Shown here in pieces: positions 38,357 to 48,831 of a DNA stretch of 64,000 nucleotides. The stretch spans positions 1 to 64,000 of the forward strand of contig NZ_LNNB01000020.1 of the NCBI RefSeq assembly GCF_001747895.1, read 5' to 3'. Origin of the DNA: Staphylococcus equorum. GTDB lineage: Bacteria; Bacillota; Bacilli; Staphylococcales; Staphylococcaceae. A program made the translations under genes and the position numbers. Every line of letters starts with the position of its first letter. The stretch's first letter is position 1. The notes below the pieces were generated by a model. It did not search any database. It saw only the letters and a program-made list of their open reading frames with translations, and had not been told where the DNA came from.

Positions 38357-39217
38357 ATGTTTATTAAAAAACAATTTGAAGGAATTACAGTTCAAGTATA
38401 TGAAGATAAATATAAAGATGCACTTTATAATTTTAAATTGAACGAGCGCCAACAAATTTATTCATCTTTACCGAGTGAAGTATTGGAAGATGCATTGCAA
38501 GATAAAGATAGAATTGCAAACATTGCATTGAATAAAAAAGGGGAAGTTGTAGGATTTTTCGTTTTACATCAGTATTATCAACATGAAGGTTACGATACAC
38601 CAAAGCAAGTGATTTATGTTAGATCATTATCTGTTAACCAAAATTTTCAAGGTTATGGTTATGGTACTAAAATGATGATGTATCTGCCACAATATGTACA
38701 ATCTTTATTTCCGGATTTCAATCACTTATATTTAGTTGTTGACGCAGAAAATGAAAGTGCGTGGAATGTTTATGAACGTGCTGGTTTTATGCATACTGCA
38801 ACTAAAGAAGAAGGGCCACTTGGGAAAGAAAGATTATATTATTTAGACTTAGATTCAAACCATGTATCGTCATTGAAGTTAAAGCCAAATACGGAAGATG
38901 TGCCTTTCAATATTCATATTATTGATTTATATAAAGATGGAAACAAAGTAGGATTTATGGCAGTAGAAAAACATGAGCAACGTATGAATATTTCTTCTGT
39001 AGAGGTTAATAAAGCAGAAAGACATCATGGTATTGCGGAAAGTGCTTTGAGACAACTTTCGACATATATTAGAAAACATTTTGACGATGTCAGTTTATTG
39101 ACAATTACGTTATATGGTGAGAATAATGAATTAAAACCGTTATGTATCAATAGTAATTTTGTTGAAATTGAGTCTGCGGATGATTTTAAGGTATTTGAAA
39201 AACATATAAATTATTAA
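38357..39217 (+). CDS. GNAT family acetyltransferase, two GNAT-like domains
   Basis: A 286-residue protein. The N-terminal half (about 1-165) is a complete GNAT domain with RSLSVNQNFQGYGYGTKMM (acetyl-CoA loop Q-x-x-G-x-G/A in QGYGYGT) and ENESAWNVYERAGFMHT. The C-terminal half (about 175-286) repeats the fold with SVEVNKAERHHGIAESALRQL in the CoA-loop position, where the glycine pattern is reduced. The second copy may be structural. Substrate unknown. Single gene. Confidence 0.82.
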   Translation: MFIKKQFEGITVQVYEDKYKDALYNFKLNERQQIYSSLPSEVLEDALQDKDRIANIALNKKGEVVGFFVLHQYYQHEGYDTPKQVIYVRSLSVNQNFQGYGYGTKMMMYLPQYVQSLFPDFNHLYLVVDAENESAWNVYERAGFMHTATKEEGPLGKERLYYLDLDSNHVSSLKLKPNTEDVPFNIHIIDLYKDGNKVGFMAVEKHEQRMNISSVEVNKAERHHGIAESALRQLSTYIRKHFDDVSLLTITLYGENNELKPLCINSNFVEIESADDFKVFEKHINY

Positions 39218-39326
39218 TAGAGATTGCGAAATCACGAATTGTCATTTATAATTTACATTTGTTATTATTACTTAAGATGAACTTAGTACGGATTTGGATA
39301 AATGCCTTTGAAAGGAAGAATAAATA

Positions 39327-39866
39327 ATGAGAATTCAAGATTATACAAAAGAAATGGTTGATGAGAAATCATTTATCGATATGGCCTATACGCTATTAAA
39401 TGAAAAAAACAGTACTATGAATTTATACGATATCATCGATGAATTTAAAGCACTTGGACATTATGAAGACCATGAAGTAGAACAGAGAATTGTACAATTC
39501 TATACAGACTTAAATACTGACGGTCGTTTTTTAAACGTTGGAGAAAATATTTGGGGATTACGCGATTGGTATTCAGTAGATGATATTGAAGAAAAAATTG
39601 CGCCAACGATTCAAAAATTCGATATTTTGGATGATGATGCAGAAGAAGATAAAAATTTAAAATTACTTGGTGAAGATGAAGCTGATGACGATGATGACAT
39701 CCCTGCTGTAACTGATGATCAAGAAACTTTAAATGATCCCGAAGAGCCAAAAGAGGACGAAGTTGAAGAAGAAGGCATTGTTATTGATGAAGAAGATGAG
39801 GACTTCGATGATGATGACGAAGAAGATGAAGAAGACGAAGAGACCGAAGAAGAAACTAAAAAATAA
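39327..39866 (+). CDS. rpoE: RNA polymerase delta subunit
   Basis: RpoE (delta) is the Gram-positive accessory subunit that speeds RNA polymerase recycling and sharpens promoter selection. The 179-residue protein has the N-terminal HARE-HTH domain (about 14-80, [10 protein letters not shown] ... [13 protein letters not shown]) and a disordered tail (from about 95) made almost wholly of Asp and Glu. The start is behind AAAGGAAG. pyrG and its attenuator follow, the conserved Firmicute order. Confidence 0.96.
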   Translation: MRIQDYTKEMVDEKSFIDMAYTLLNEKNSTMNLYDIIDEFKALGHYEDHEVEQRIVQFYTDLNTDGRFLNVGENIWGLRDWYSVDDIEEKIAPTIQKFDILDDDAEEDKNLKLLGEDEADDDDDIPAVTDDQETLNDPEEPKEDEVEEEGIVIDEEDEDFDDDDEEDEEDEETEEETKK

Positions 39867-39881
39867 TTATTAGAGATTTAA

Positions 39882-39909
39882 TTGACTTTTCTCGTGAAAA
39901 TGATAAAAT
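39882..39909 (+). promoter_or_regulatory. pyrG promoter
   Basis: TTGACT and TAAAAT are separated by 16 bp. The first transcribed bases, 7 nt downstream, would be GGGCTCC (39917 on), the start needed for CTP-sensitive reiterative G addition. Confidence 0.85.
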
Positions 39910-39916
39910 TTTATTC

Positions 39917-39994
39917 GGGCTCCTTTAATTAGGACGACGTGTATAAATATTATACGCTCCCCCTTACAACGATGTGAGAGGGAGCGATTTTTTT
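39917..39994 (+). promoter_or_regulatory. pyrG CTP-responsive attenuator leader
   Basis: The transcript begins GGGCTCC. The leader ends in a terminator: CGCTCCC (39955-39961) plus CTTACA pair with TGTGAG plus GGGAGCG (39980-39986), then seven T. In Bacillus pyrG, low CTP stalls the polymerase after GGG; extra G residues are added and pair with the C/T-rich 5' arm, preventing the terminator. All elements of that mechanism are present here. Confidence 0.85.
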
Positions 39995-40164
39995 ATTTAA
40001 ATGACTATAAAAAATTTATGAATTCTTTGAAATTTGGTAGTTGCATAGAGCAACAATTTATACATATGAAAATAATAAATGATAATTATAATATGTAAAA
40101 CACGCTATTACACAAAAAAATTAAGCAATTGAGTTTAAAAATTCGATGTCAATATCGGTATTGA

Positions 40165-41811
<1,647 letters not shown>

Positions 41812-41828
41812 AAACTTAAAATAAAAAT

Positions 41829-41882
41829 GACGCATGTTAGCTAAGTAATTAAAGGTTACAGTTAGCAATGCGTCTTTTTTAT
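41829..41882 (+). terminator. terminator after pyrG
   Basis: GACGCAT pairs with ATGCGTC, with an inner GCTAA / TTAGC stem, followed by a T run. Confidence 0.85.
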
Positions 41883-42078
41883 ATTACTTAATTGTTGAAT
41901 AGCATTATGCATTAATAATTGAAGTTTTTATAAATAGTTCAAAATTCATGTTATTTATTTTAAATGATTTCATAATTATATTTTTATAATTACTGTAAAA
42001 TAAGATGTATACTATAACAAATTCACAAAAGTCAGCAGAAAAACGTCTATTTTTATGGTTTTAAAAAGAAAAAATAAT

Positions 42079-42092
42079 TAAAAGCGCTTACA
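42079..42092. promoter_or_regulatory. candidate CcpA cre site upstream of fbaA
   Basis: TAAAAGCGCTTACA agrees with the cre consensus TGWAARCGYTTWCA at 13 of 14 positions. It lies about 40 bp upstream of the candidate -10 of fbaA, which would fit catabolite control of a glycolytic gene. Confidence 0.5.
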
Positions 42093-42125
42093 ATTGTTTA
42101 GAATAATGCAAAAGCTTTCTAATTT

Positions 42126-42134
42126 TGATATAAT
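42126..42134 (+). promoter_or_regulatory. extended -10 promoter of fbaA
   Basis: TGATATAAT is a perfect extended -10 box (TGnTATAAT). I see no good -35. The fbaA start follows 45 bp downstream. The remaining roughly 200 bp back to the pyrG terminator hold nothing else clear apart from the cre-like site. Confidence 0.55.
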
Positions 42135-42178
42135 TAGATTGTAAAAATATGTGCTTAAAGCACCAAGGAGGAACTTTC

Positions 42179-43039
42179 ATGCCTTTAGTTTCAATGAAAG
42201 AAATGTTAATAGACGCAAAAGAAAATGGTTATGCAGTTGGTCAATACAACTTAAATAACTTAGAATTTACACAAGCTATCTTAGAAGCTTCACAAGAAGA
42301 GAATGCTCCAGTTATTTTAGGTGTATCTGAAGGTGCTGCTCGCTATATGGGTGGTTTCTACACTGTAGTTAAAATGGTTGAAGGGTTAATGCACGACAAA
42401 GAAATCACTGTTCCTGTAGCAATCCACTTAGACCATGGTTCAAGCTTTGAAAAATGTAAAGAAGCGATTGATGCTGGATTTACATCAGTAATGATCGATG
42501 CTTCTCATGGTTCATTTGAAGATAACGTTGAAATCACTTCAAAAGTGGTTGAATATGCGCATGAACATGGCGTATCAGTTGAAGCTGAATTAGGTACTGT
42601 AGGCGGACAAGAAGACGATATTATCGCTGAAGGTGTTATCTATGCAGATCCTAAAGAGTGTCAAGAACTTGTTGAAAGAACAGGCATTGATACATTAGCA
42701 CCAGCATTAGGTTCAGTACACGGGCCATATAAAGGTGAACCTAAATTAGGATTTAAAGAAATGGAAGAAATTGGTGCTTCTACAGGATTACCGTTAGTAT
42801 TACACGGCGGTACTGGTATCCCAACTAAAGATATCCAAAAAGCTATTCCTTTCGGCACAGCAAAAATTAACGTTAATACAGAAAATCAAATCACTTCTGC
42901 TAAAGCAGTACGTGAAGCATTAGATAAAGATAAAGAAGTGTATGATCCTCGTAAATATTTAGGACCAGCACGTGAAGCAATCAAAGCAACGGTTATTGGT
43001 AAAATTAAAGAGTTTGGTACATCTAACCGAGCAAAATAA
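42179..43039 (+). CDS. fbaA: class II fructose-bisphosphate aldolase
   Basis: The enzyme cleaves fructose-1,6-bisphosphate in glycolysis. The 286-residue class II barrel has the zinc ligands in [12 protein letters not shown] and VHGPYKGEP, plus LHGGTGIP, and the phosphate loop NVNTENQ. The ATG at 42179 follows CAAGGAGGA. It stands between pyrG and murZ in the usual staphylococcal order, with its own promoter and terminator. Confidence 0.97.
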   Translation: MPLVSMKEMLIDAKENGYAVGQYNLNNLEFTQAILEASQEENAPVILGVSEGAARYMGGFYTVVKMVEGLMHDKEITVPVAIHLDHGSSFEKCKEAIDAGFTSVMIDASHGSFEDNVEITSKVVEYAHEHGVSVEAELGTVGGQEDDIIAEGVIYADPKECQELVERTGIDTLAPALGSVHGPYKGEPKLGFKEMEEIGASTGLPLVLHGGTGIPTKDIQKAIPFGTAKINVNTENQITSAKAVREALDKDKEVYDPRKYLGPAREAIKATVIGKIKEFGTSNRAK

Positions 43040-43055
43040 TTTAATCTATATTACA

Positions 43056-43098
43056 AATGAGGCTGAGACATGTAATTATGTCCCAGTCTCATTTTTTT
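43056..43098 (+). terminator. terminator after fbaA, built from a repeat-like sequence
   Basis: AAATGAG, CTG and GACAT pair with ATGTC, CAG and CTCATTT in an interrupted stem, followed by seven T. Its GGCTGAGACATGTA segment recurs at 21278. Confidence 0.85.
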
Positions 43099-43290
43099 AT
43101 GTTATAATTGCTATCGTTTGGTAAAGAGGTTATTATTAAAGCCAAACTATTTACATAAATCTCAAACAAAATATATATAATTATGATTTAAAACATAAAA
43201 TAATGGGAAATAAAAACTATAGTAAATAATTTATATGTAACTTGCATCACTTAATTTTAATTTTAAAAAGTTTTAGTAAACTGATGTACT

Positions 43291-43319
43291 TTGCAAACTG
43301 GAAAAAAGTAATTTATAAT
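43291..43319 (+). promoter_or_regulatory. murZ promoter
   Basis: TTGCAA and TATAAT are separated by exactly 17 bp, about 37 bp before the murZ start. The rest of the 317-bp fbaA-murZ gap shows only the fbaA terminator and AT-rich sequence. Confidence 0.7.
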
Positions 43320-43355
43320 GCAAATAATGATTGCAAGTCAAAGGAGAACAAGCGA

Positions 43356-44615
43356 ATGGCTCAAGAAGTGATAAAAATTAGAGGTGGACAAACACTTAAA
43401 GGTGAAGTGGACATCCACGGTGCTAAAAACAGTGCAGTAGCAATTATACCTGCAGCAATCCTGGCTGAAGAAAAAGTAACAATTGAAGGTCTTCCAGAAA
43501 TTTCTGATGTAGAAACATTGGTTAGTCTATTAGGGGATTTAAATATTAAAACAGAATTAGATGGTATGACATTAAAGGTCGATCCTACTGACATTGAAAA
43601 TGCACCATTACCTAATAATAAAGTCGAGTCTTTACGTGCCTCTTATTATATGATGGGTGCAATGTTAGGTAGATTTAAAAAATGTGTCATTGGTTTACCT
43701 GGAGGTTGTCCATTAGGACCAAGACCGATTGATCAACATATCAAAGGTTTTAAAGCTTTAGGAGCGAAGATTGATGAATCTAGTGAGACTTCTATGAAAA
43801 TTGAAGCTGACAAATTAACTGGTGCAAATATCTTTTTAGATATTGTGAGTGTTGGTGCCACAATTAATATTATGCTTGCAGCTGTACGAGCTGAAGGCCA
43901 TACTGTCATTGAAAACGCAGCTAAAGAACCAGAAGTTGTTGACGTAGCAACATATTTAATTGGTCTAGGTGCTGATATTAAGGGCGCAGGTACAAGTACG
44001 ATTAAGATTAATGGTGTGGATCATCTTCACGGTTCTCATCATCAGGTTATCCCAGATAGAATAGAAGCTGGAACGTATATGTGTATCGCTGCAGCTTGTG
44101 GTGAGGATATTCAAATTAATAATATTATTCCAACACATGTTGAACCATTAACTGTAAAGTTAAAAGAATTAGGCGTTGATATTCAAGTTGGAGACGATAG
44201 TGCTAAAATTAAACGTAGTACGCCTTATTCAAGCGTTGACATTAAAACTTTAGTCTATCCTGGATTTGCTACAGACTTACAACAACCTATTACGCCGCTA
44301 TTATTTATGGCAGATGGTGTATCATTTGTGACTGAGACTATATACCCAGCGCGTTTTAGACACGTTGATGAATTAAAAAATATGGGTGGCAATATCAATG
44401 CAGATGATGGTACAGCAACTATTAAGCCATCTAAATTAACAGGAGCAGAAGTATATGCAAGTGACTTACGTGCAGGCGCATCTCTTATTGTTGCTGGTTT
44501 ATTAGCAGAAGGTGTTACCACAATTTACAACGTAAAACATATTTATCGTGGCTACACTAATATTGTGAGTACTTTAGAATCATTAGGTGCAGATATTTGG
44601 ACTGAAGAAATTTAG
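43356..44615 (+). CDS. murZ: UDP-N-acetylglucosamine 1-carboxyvinyltransferase MurZ
   Basis: MurZ (MurA2) adds enolpyruvate from PEP to UDP-GlcNAc, the first committed step of peptidoglycan synthesis and the fosfomycin target. The 419-residue protein has the catalytic Cys118 in [11 protein letters not shown] and the N-terminal HGAKNSA Lys-Asn substrate motif. The ATG at 43356 follows AAAGGAG. Its place after fbaA identifies the second paralogue; MurA1 is normally next to the atp operon's downstream genes. Confidence 0.95.
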   Translation: MAQEVIKIRGGQTLKGEVDIHGAKNSAVAIIPAAILAEEKVTIEGLPEISDVETLVSLLGDLNIKTELDGMTLKVDPTDIENAPLPNNKVESLRASYYMMGAMLGRFKKCVIGLPGGCPLGPRPIDQHIKGFKALGAKIDESSETSMKIEADKLTGANIFLDIVSVGATINIMLAAVRAEGHTVIENAAKEPEVVDVATYLIGLGADIKGAGTSTIKINGVDHLHGSHHQVIPDRIEAGTYMCIAAACGEDIQINNIIPTHVEPLTVKLKELGVDIQVGDDSAKIKRSTPYSSVDIKTLVYPGFATDLQQPITPLLFMADGVSFVTETIYPARFRHVDELKNMGGNINADDGTATIKPSKLTGAEVYASDLRAGASLIVAGLLAEGVTTIYNVKHIYRGYTNIVSTLESLGADIWTEEI

Positions 44616-44639
44616 AAAATGTGGTATACTTAATATACT
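44611..44639 (+). promoter_or_regulatory. qsrR promoter with QsrR operator GTATA-N5-TATAC
   Basis: GTATACTTAATATAC at 44624-44638 exactly fits the GTATA-N5-TATAC palindrome bound by S. aureus QsrR. It overlaps a TTTAGA-N17-TATACT promoter, so bound repressor would block transcription of the gene that follows. Confidence 0.75.
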
Positions 44640-44702
44640 AAGTACTTGAAACATATTATAGTAACTCAGATTATAGAATAAAAACGATATGAGGTGATGA
44701 CC

Positions 44703-45026
44703 ATGGAGGTTTGCCCTTATCTTGAAGAGACCTTTAAAATAGTAGGTAGAAGTTGGAATGGTCTTATTATTAATTATTTGTCTAGGTGTCCAGAAAAATC
44801 TGCTCATTTTTCGGATATGAAACGTGATTTGAAAACAATTACACCACGTGCACTTAGCATAAAATTAACAGACCTAAGTGAATGGGGTCTTGTAGAGAAA
44901 AAAATAGTTTCTACAAGCCCGATGAACATATTATACCAACTTACGGATAAAGGTGATGCACTAGCGGCAGCATTAGTACCAATGGAAAAGTGGGCGCAAG
45001 ATTTTATTGAACTTGAAAATCAATAA
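44703..45026 (+). CDS. qsrR: quinone-sensing HxlR-type repressor QsrR
   Basis: QsrR represses quinone-detoxification genes until quinones modify its conserved Cys. The 107-residue winged-helix protein opens MEVCPYLEETFKI with the sensing Cys at position 4 and keeps Cys29 (YLSRCPEK), but the Cys found three residues later in S. aureus is Lys here. The ATG at 44703 lies 8 bases after GAGG; two earlier in-frame codons overlap the ribosome site. A matching operator lies upstream, so autoregulation is likely. A terminator separates it from aldA. Confidence 0.88.
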   Translation: MEVCPYLEETFKIVGRSWNGLIINYLSRCPEKSAHFSDMKRDLKTITPRALSIKLTDLSEWGLVEKKIVSTSPMNILYQLTDKGDALAAALVPMEKWAQDFIELENQ

Positions 45027-45064
45027 TATCAAAGTCTATGAATGAAGATTTAAAGCGTTATAAG

Positions 45065-45098
45065 AGAAGTCTATGACATGTCATAGACTTCTTTTTTT
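45065..45098 (+). terminator. terminator after qsrR
   Basis: AGAAGTCTATGA pairs with TCATAGACTTCT around CATG, followed by a T run. Confidence 0.92.
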
Positions 45099-45298
45099 GT
45101 TTCCAAAAAAGAAAAAATATTTTGTAACTTATAAATTGTGAGGTTCAAGGTTATTGTTGAGACTAATCATTAATGAAAAATGATTAGAAAACGCTTAATA
45201 ACAACGTTTGTAGTCATATAGCGTGAGCAGTAATGTTTAAAAATATAGAATCTCGGTTAGAATATAATTATCACCACAAATTAGGGAGTGAATTATTG

Positions 45299-46726
45299 AT
45301 GAGAAATTTCACTAAACAATATATTAACGGAGAATGGATTGAAAGCACTAGTGGAGAAACACTAGAAGTGATTAATCCAGCAACAGAAGAAGTAGCAGGT
45401 ACAATTGCGAAAGGTAATAAAGAAGATGTTGATAAAGCAGTAGACGCTGCAGAAAATGTGTATCTAGAATTTAGACACAGCTCAATAGAAGAAAGAAGAA
45501 CACTATTAGATAAAATAGTACAAGAATATAAAAATAGAAAAGATGATCTTATAGAGGCAATTACTGACGAATTAGGTGCACCTCTATCAGTATCAGAAAA
45601 AGTACATTATCAAATGGGACTAGATCACTTTGAAGCAGCACGTGATGCATTAGATAATTTTGAATTTGAAGAACGTCGTGGCGATGATTTAGTTGTGAAG
45701 GAAGCAATTGGTGTTTCTGGCTTAATTACACCTTGGAATTTCCCGACAAACCAAACTTCATTGAAATTGTCTGCCGCTTTTGCAGCAGGTAGTCCAGTCG
45801 TATTAAAACCATCTGAAGAGACGCCGTTTGCCGCAATTATTTTGGCTGAGATTTTTGATAAAGTAGGCGTGCCAAAAGGTGTGTTTAACTTAGTGAATGG
45901 TGATGGACAAGGTGTAGGTAATCCATTAAGCGAACATCCGAAAGTAAGAATGATGTCATTCACTGGCTCTGGCCCAACTGGTTCAAGCATTATGAAAAAA
46001 GCAGCTGAAGACTTCAAAAAAGTATCACTTGAATTAGGTGGTAAATCACCATATATTATTTTAGATGATTCAGATATTGAGGGCGCAGCAAGTGCAGCAA
46101 CTGGTAAAGTTGTTAGCAACACTGGTCAAGTTTGTACTGCAGGTACAAGAACATTAGTACCTGCAAGTCTAAAAGAAGAATTCTTAACAGCTGTAAAAGA
46201 AAAATTCAGCCAAGTTAAAGTCGGTGATCCACGCGAAGAGGGCACTCAAGTTGGTCCAATCATAAGTAAAAAACAATTTGACCAAGTACAATCATATATC
46301 GATAAAGGTATTGAAGAAGGTGCAGAATTATTCTATGGTGGACCTGGTAAACCTGAAGGCTTAGAAAAAGGTTACTTTGCACGCCCAACAATATTTAATA
46401 ACGTTGATAATAGTATGACAATCGCACAAGAAGAAATTTTTGGCCCAGTAATGTCAATTATCACTTACAATGATTTAGATGAAGCAATTAAAATTGCAAA
46501 TGATACTAAATATGGCTTAGCTGGATATGTTTACGGTAATGACAAAGACACATTACACAAAGTAGCACGTTCAATTGAAGCTGGTACAGTAGAAATTAAT
46601 GAAGCTGGTCGCAAATCAGACTTACCATTTGGCGGTTATAAACAATCTGGTATTGGACGCGAATGGGGCGACTACGGCATCGAAGAATTCCTAGAAGTTA
46701 AGTCTATTGCTGGCTATTACAAATAA
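45299..46726 (+). CDS. aldA: aldehyde dehydrogenase family protein
   Basis: A 475-residue NAD(P)+-dependent aldehyde dehydrogenase. It shows the coenzyme motif [21 protein letters not shown], the catalytic Glu in LELGGKSP, the nucleophile Cys in [11 protein letters not shown] and the C-terminal EIFGPVMSI. The aldehyde substrate cannot be read from sequence; the staphylococcal orthologue is called AldA. The ATG at 45299 follows GGGAGTG; the open frame upstream is unlike the family. Terminator downstream. Confidence 0.9.
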   Translation: MRNFTKQYINGEWIESTSGETLEVINPATEEVAGTIAKGNKEDVDKAVDAAENVYLEFRHSSIEERRTLLDKIVQEYKNRKDDLIEAITDELGAPLSVSEKVHYQMGLDHFEAARDALDNFEFEERRGDDLVVKEAIGVSGLITPWNFPTNQTSLKLSAAFAAGSPVVLKPSEETPFAAIILAEIFDKVGVPKGVFNLVNGDGQGVGNPLSEHPKVRMMSFTGSGPTGSSIMKKAAEDFKKVSLELGGKSPYIILDDSDIEGAASAATGKVVSNTGQVCTAGTRTLVPASLKEEFLTAVKEKFSQVKVGDPREEGTQVGPIISKKQFDQVQSYIDKGIEEGAELFYGGPGKPEGLEKGYFARPTIFNNVDNSMTIAQEEIFGPVMSIITYNDLDEAIKIANDTKYGLAGYVYGNDKDTLHKVARSIEAGTVEINEAGRKSDLPFGGYKQSGIGREWGDYGIEEFLEVKSIAGYYK

Positions 46727-46759
46727 TAAATTTTAGCAGTAATTAAATAATTTAAATGA

Positions 46760-46788
46760 AGCAAGGCAGTTTAACTGTCTTGCTTTTA
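46760..46788 (+). terminator. terminator after aldA
   Basis: AGCAAG-CAGTT pairs with AACTG-CTTGCT (one G-T inside), followed by TTTTA. Confidence 0.8.
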
Positions 46789-46853
46789 TAATTTATAAAA
46801 ACTGAAATACATTTTGTAATTAAATAAGAAATTTGCTATAGTTATAAAAGTAA

Positions 46854-46870
46854 GTAGCGTAGCACGCTGC
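46854..46870 (+). promoter_or_regulatory. hairpin in the rho leader
   Basis: GTAGCGT and ACGCTGC (one G-U pair) can form a 7-bp hairpin around AGC, about 40 bases before the rho start. rho is autoregulated by leader attenuation in other bacteria; a role for this hairpin is conjecture. Confidence 0.3.
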
Positions 46871-46908
46871 GTTATTTAAAAACTTATTTATGAAATGGGT
46901 GCAAGATA

Positions 46909-48225
46909 ATGCCTGATAAAGTACGAACATCACCTCAGTATGAATCGTTCCACGAATTATACAAAAATTACACTACTAAAGATCTCACTCAAAAAGCAAA
47001 ATCTCTAAAACTAACAAATTATAGTAAACTTAATAAAAAAGAACTTGTTCTTGCCATTATGGAAGCACAAATGGAAAAAGACGGTAATTATTATATGGAG
47101 GGTGTATTAGATGACATCCAACAAGATGGTTATGGTTTCCTTAGAACAGTTAATTATTCAAAAGGTGAAAAAGATATTTATATCTCTGCCAGCCAAATAC
47201 GTCGTTTTGAAATCAAACGCGGCGATAAAGTTACTGGTAAAGTAAGAAAACCCAAGGATAATGAAAAGTATTATGGTTTACTACAAGTTGATTTTGTAAA
47301 CGACGAGAATGCAGAAGAAGTTAAAAAAAGACCTCACTTTCAAGCGTTAACACCATTATATCCTGAAGAGCGAATTGTATTAGAAACAACGAAACAAAAT
47401 TTTTCGACTCGTATTATGGATTTAATTACGCCAATTGGTTTGGGCCAACGTGGACTTATTGTTGCACCGCCAAAAGCTGGTAAAACGTCTCTATTAAAAG
47501 AGATTGCTAACGCTATTGCTATCAACAAACCAGATGCAGAATTATTTGTATTATTAGTCGGAGAACGTCCAGAAGAAGTAACAGATATTGAACGCTCTGT
47601 TGAATCTGCTGAAGTTGTGCACTCTACATTTGATGAGCCACCACAACACCATGTTAAAGTTGCAGAGCTTTTATTGGAACGTGCAAAAAGACTTGTTGAA
47701 GTAGGGAAAGATGTCATTATATTAATGGATTCAATTACAAGGTTAGCTCGTGCATACAACCTTGTCATACCGCCAAGCGGACGTACATTATCCGGTGGTT
47801 TAGATCCTGCGTCATTACACAAGCCAAAAGCATTTTTCGGTGCTGCTAGAAATATTGAAGCTGGTGGCAGTATGACGATATTAGCTACAGCGTTAGTTGA
47901 TACAGGGTCACGTATGGACGATATGATTTACGAAGAATTTAAAGGTACTGGTAACATGGAATTACATCTAGACCGTAAATTGGCAGAACGTCGTGTATTT
48001 CCAGCTATTGATATCGGTCGTAGTTCAACGCGTAAAGAAGAATTACTTATTTCTCCAAAAGATTTAGAGTCATTATGGCAATTACGTAATATGTTTACTG
48101 ATTCAATTGATTTTACAGAAAGATTTGTACGTAAATTAAAACGTACAGAAAATAATGCAGAATTTTTTGAGCAATTACAAAAGGCTGCTAAAGAAAGCAC
48201 TAAAACAGGCAAACCAATTATTTAA
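46909..48225 (+). CDS. rho: transcription termination factor Rho
   Basis: Rho is the hexameric RNA helicase that terminates transcripts and limits antisense transcription. The 438-residue protein has the N-terminal RNA-binding cold-shock-like domain (about 50-125, DDIQQDGYGFLRT), the Walker A APPKAGKTSLLKE, Walker B VIILMDSITRL and the Q/R-loop region SGRTLSGGLDP. The ATG at 46909 has only a weak ribosome site (ATGGGTG), which may keep expression low. It precedes rpmE2 and tdk. Confidence 0.97.
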   Translation: MPDKVRTSPQYESFHELYKNYTTKDLTQKAKSLKLTNYSKLNKKELVLAIMEAQMEKDGNYYMEGVLDDIQQDGYGFLRTVNYSKGEKDIYISASQIRRFEIKRGDKVTGKVRKPKDNEKYYGLLQVDFVNDENAEEVKKRPHFQALTPLYPEERIVLETTKQNFSTRIMDLITPIGLGQRGLIVAPPKAGKTSLLKEIANAIAINKPDAELFVLLVGERPEEVTDIERSVESAEVVHSTFDEPPQHHVKVAELLLERAKRLVEVGKDVIILMDSITRLARAYNLVIPPSGRTLSGGLDPASLHKPKAFFGAARNIEAGGSMTILATALVDTGSRMDDMIYEEFKGTGNMELHLDRKLAERRVFPAIDIGRSSTRKEELLISPKDLESLWQLRNMFTDSIDFTERFVRKLKRTENNAEFFEQLQKAAKESTKTGKPII

Positions 48226-48289
48226 GTTGAAATTAGCGAAGTGTTATCAAGCTAATATATGATTTAGGGTTGCGTTTTGGTTTTAAAGC

Positions 48290-48365
48290 AATTATAATTA
48301 TCAAGTATTGGGTAAAAACTCACAAACAACTCTGTTCCAGATGGTTCAGGGCAAAGGAGCTGAAA
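48290..48365 (+). promoter_or_regulatory. possible autoregulatory leader of the L31 gene
   Basis: A G/C-richer stretch including CTCTG / CAGGG pairing directly precedes the L31 ribosome site. Firmicute L31 genes often carry a ribosomal-protein leader RNA in this position. I cannot confirm its structure by eye. Confidence 0.3.
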
Positions 48366-48368
48366 ATA

Positions 48369-48626
48369 ATGAGAAAAAATATTCATCCTGAATACCACAA
48401 TGTAATCTTTTTAGATACAACTACGAATTTTAAATTCCTAAGTGGTTCAACAAAATCTTCAAAAGAGACTATGGAATGGGAAGATGGCAACGAATACCCA
48501 GTTATTCGTTTAGATGTTTCATCTGATTCACATCCATTCTACACAGGACGCCAAAAATTCGCTGCTGCGGATGGCCGTGTGGAACGTTTCAACAAAAAAT
48601 TCGGAATCAAATCAAGCGACGAGTAA
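48369..48626 (+). CDS. rpmE2: 50S ribosomal protein L31 type B
   Basis: An 85-residue L31 that lacks the CxxC zinc-ribbon cysteines, so it is the zinc-independent type B form. It opens [19 protein letters not shown] and has the [13 protein letters not shown] core and [15 protein letters not shown]. The ATG at 48369 follows AAAGGAG; earlier in-frame sequence does not resemble L31. Its place between rho and tdk is the conserved Firmicute order. A terminator follows. Confidence 0.95.
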   Translation: MRKNIHPEYHNVIFLDTTTNFKFLSGSTKSSKETMEWEDGNEYPVIRLDVSSDSHPFYTGRQKFAAADGRVERFNKKFGIKSSDE

Positions 48627-48639
48627 TCGTTGTTATAAG

Positions 48640-48668
48640 GCATTCTCATTATATGAGAATGCTTTTTT
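48640..48668 (+). terminator. terminator after rpmE2
   Basis: GCATTCTCAT pairs perfectly with ATGAGAATGC around TAT, followed by six T. Confidence 0.92.
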
Positions 48669-48831
48669 GTTTTAGTTAGCGTTTTATAAATATAAGTCCC
48701 TAATTGAGAACATTACAATTTTAATAATTTTTATACATAAAATAACTCAATATCTTGAAGAAATAGCATATTTCAAATTAAAAAATATGCTATAATGAAT
48801 CGATTATGTTTTGAAAAAGGTGGAACGCATA

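Noticed and set aside
43242-43355. 38-residue extension of MurZ
   Set aside because: The extension contains the promoter at 43291-43319; the ATG at 43356 has a proper ribosome site and the family N-terminus.
45625-46122. 165-codon open frame antisense to aldA
   Set aside because: Caused by codon bias of aldA on the other strand; composition is Ser/Pro-rich and there is no start signal.
47340-47822. 160-codon open frame antisense to rho
   Set aside because: Lies wholly inside rho, which has all its motifs; no ribosome site.
48765-48796. AGCATATTT / AAATATGCT repeat before a TATAAT upstream of tdk
   Set aside because: It could be an operator, but there is no -35 at proper distance and AT-rich palindromes are common here; support is too weak to list.
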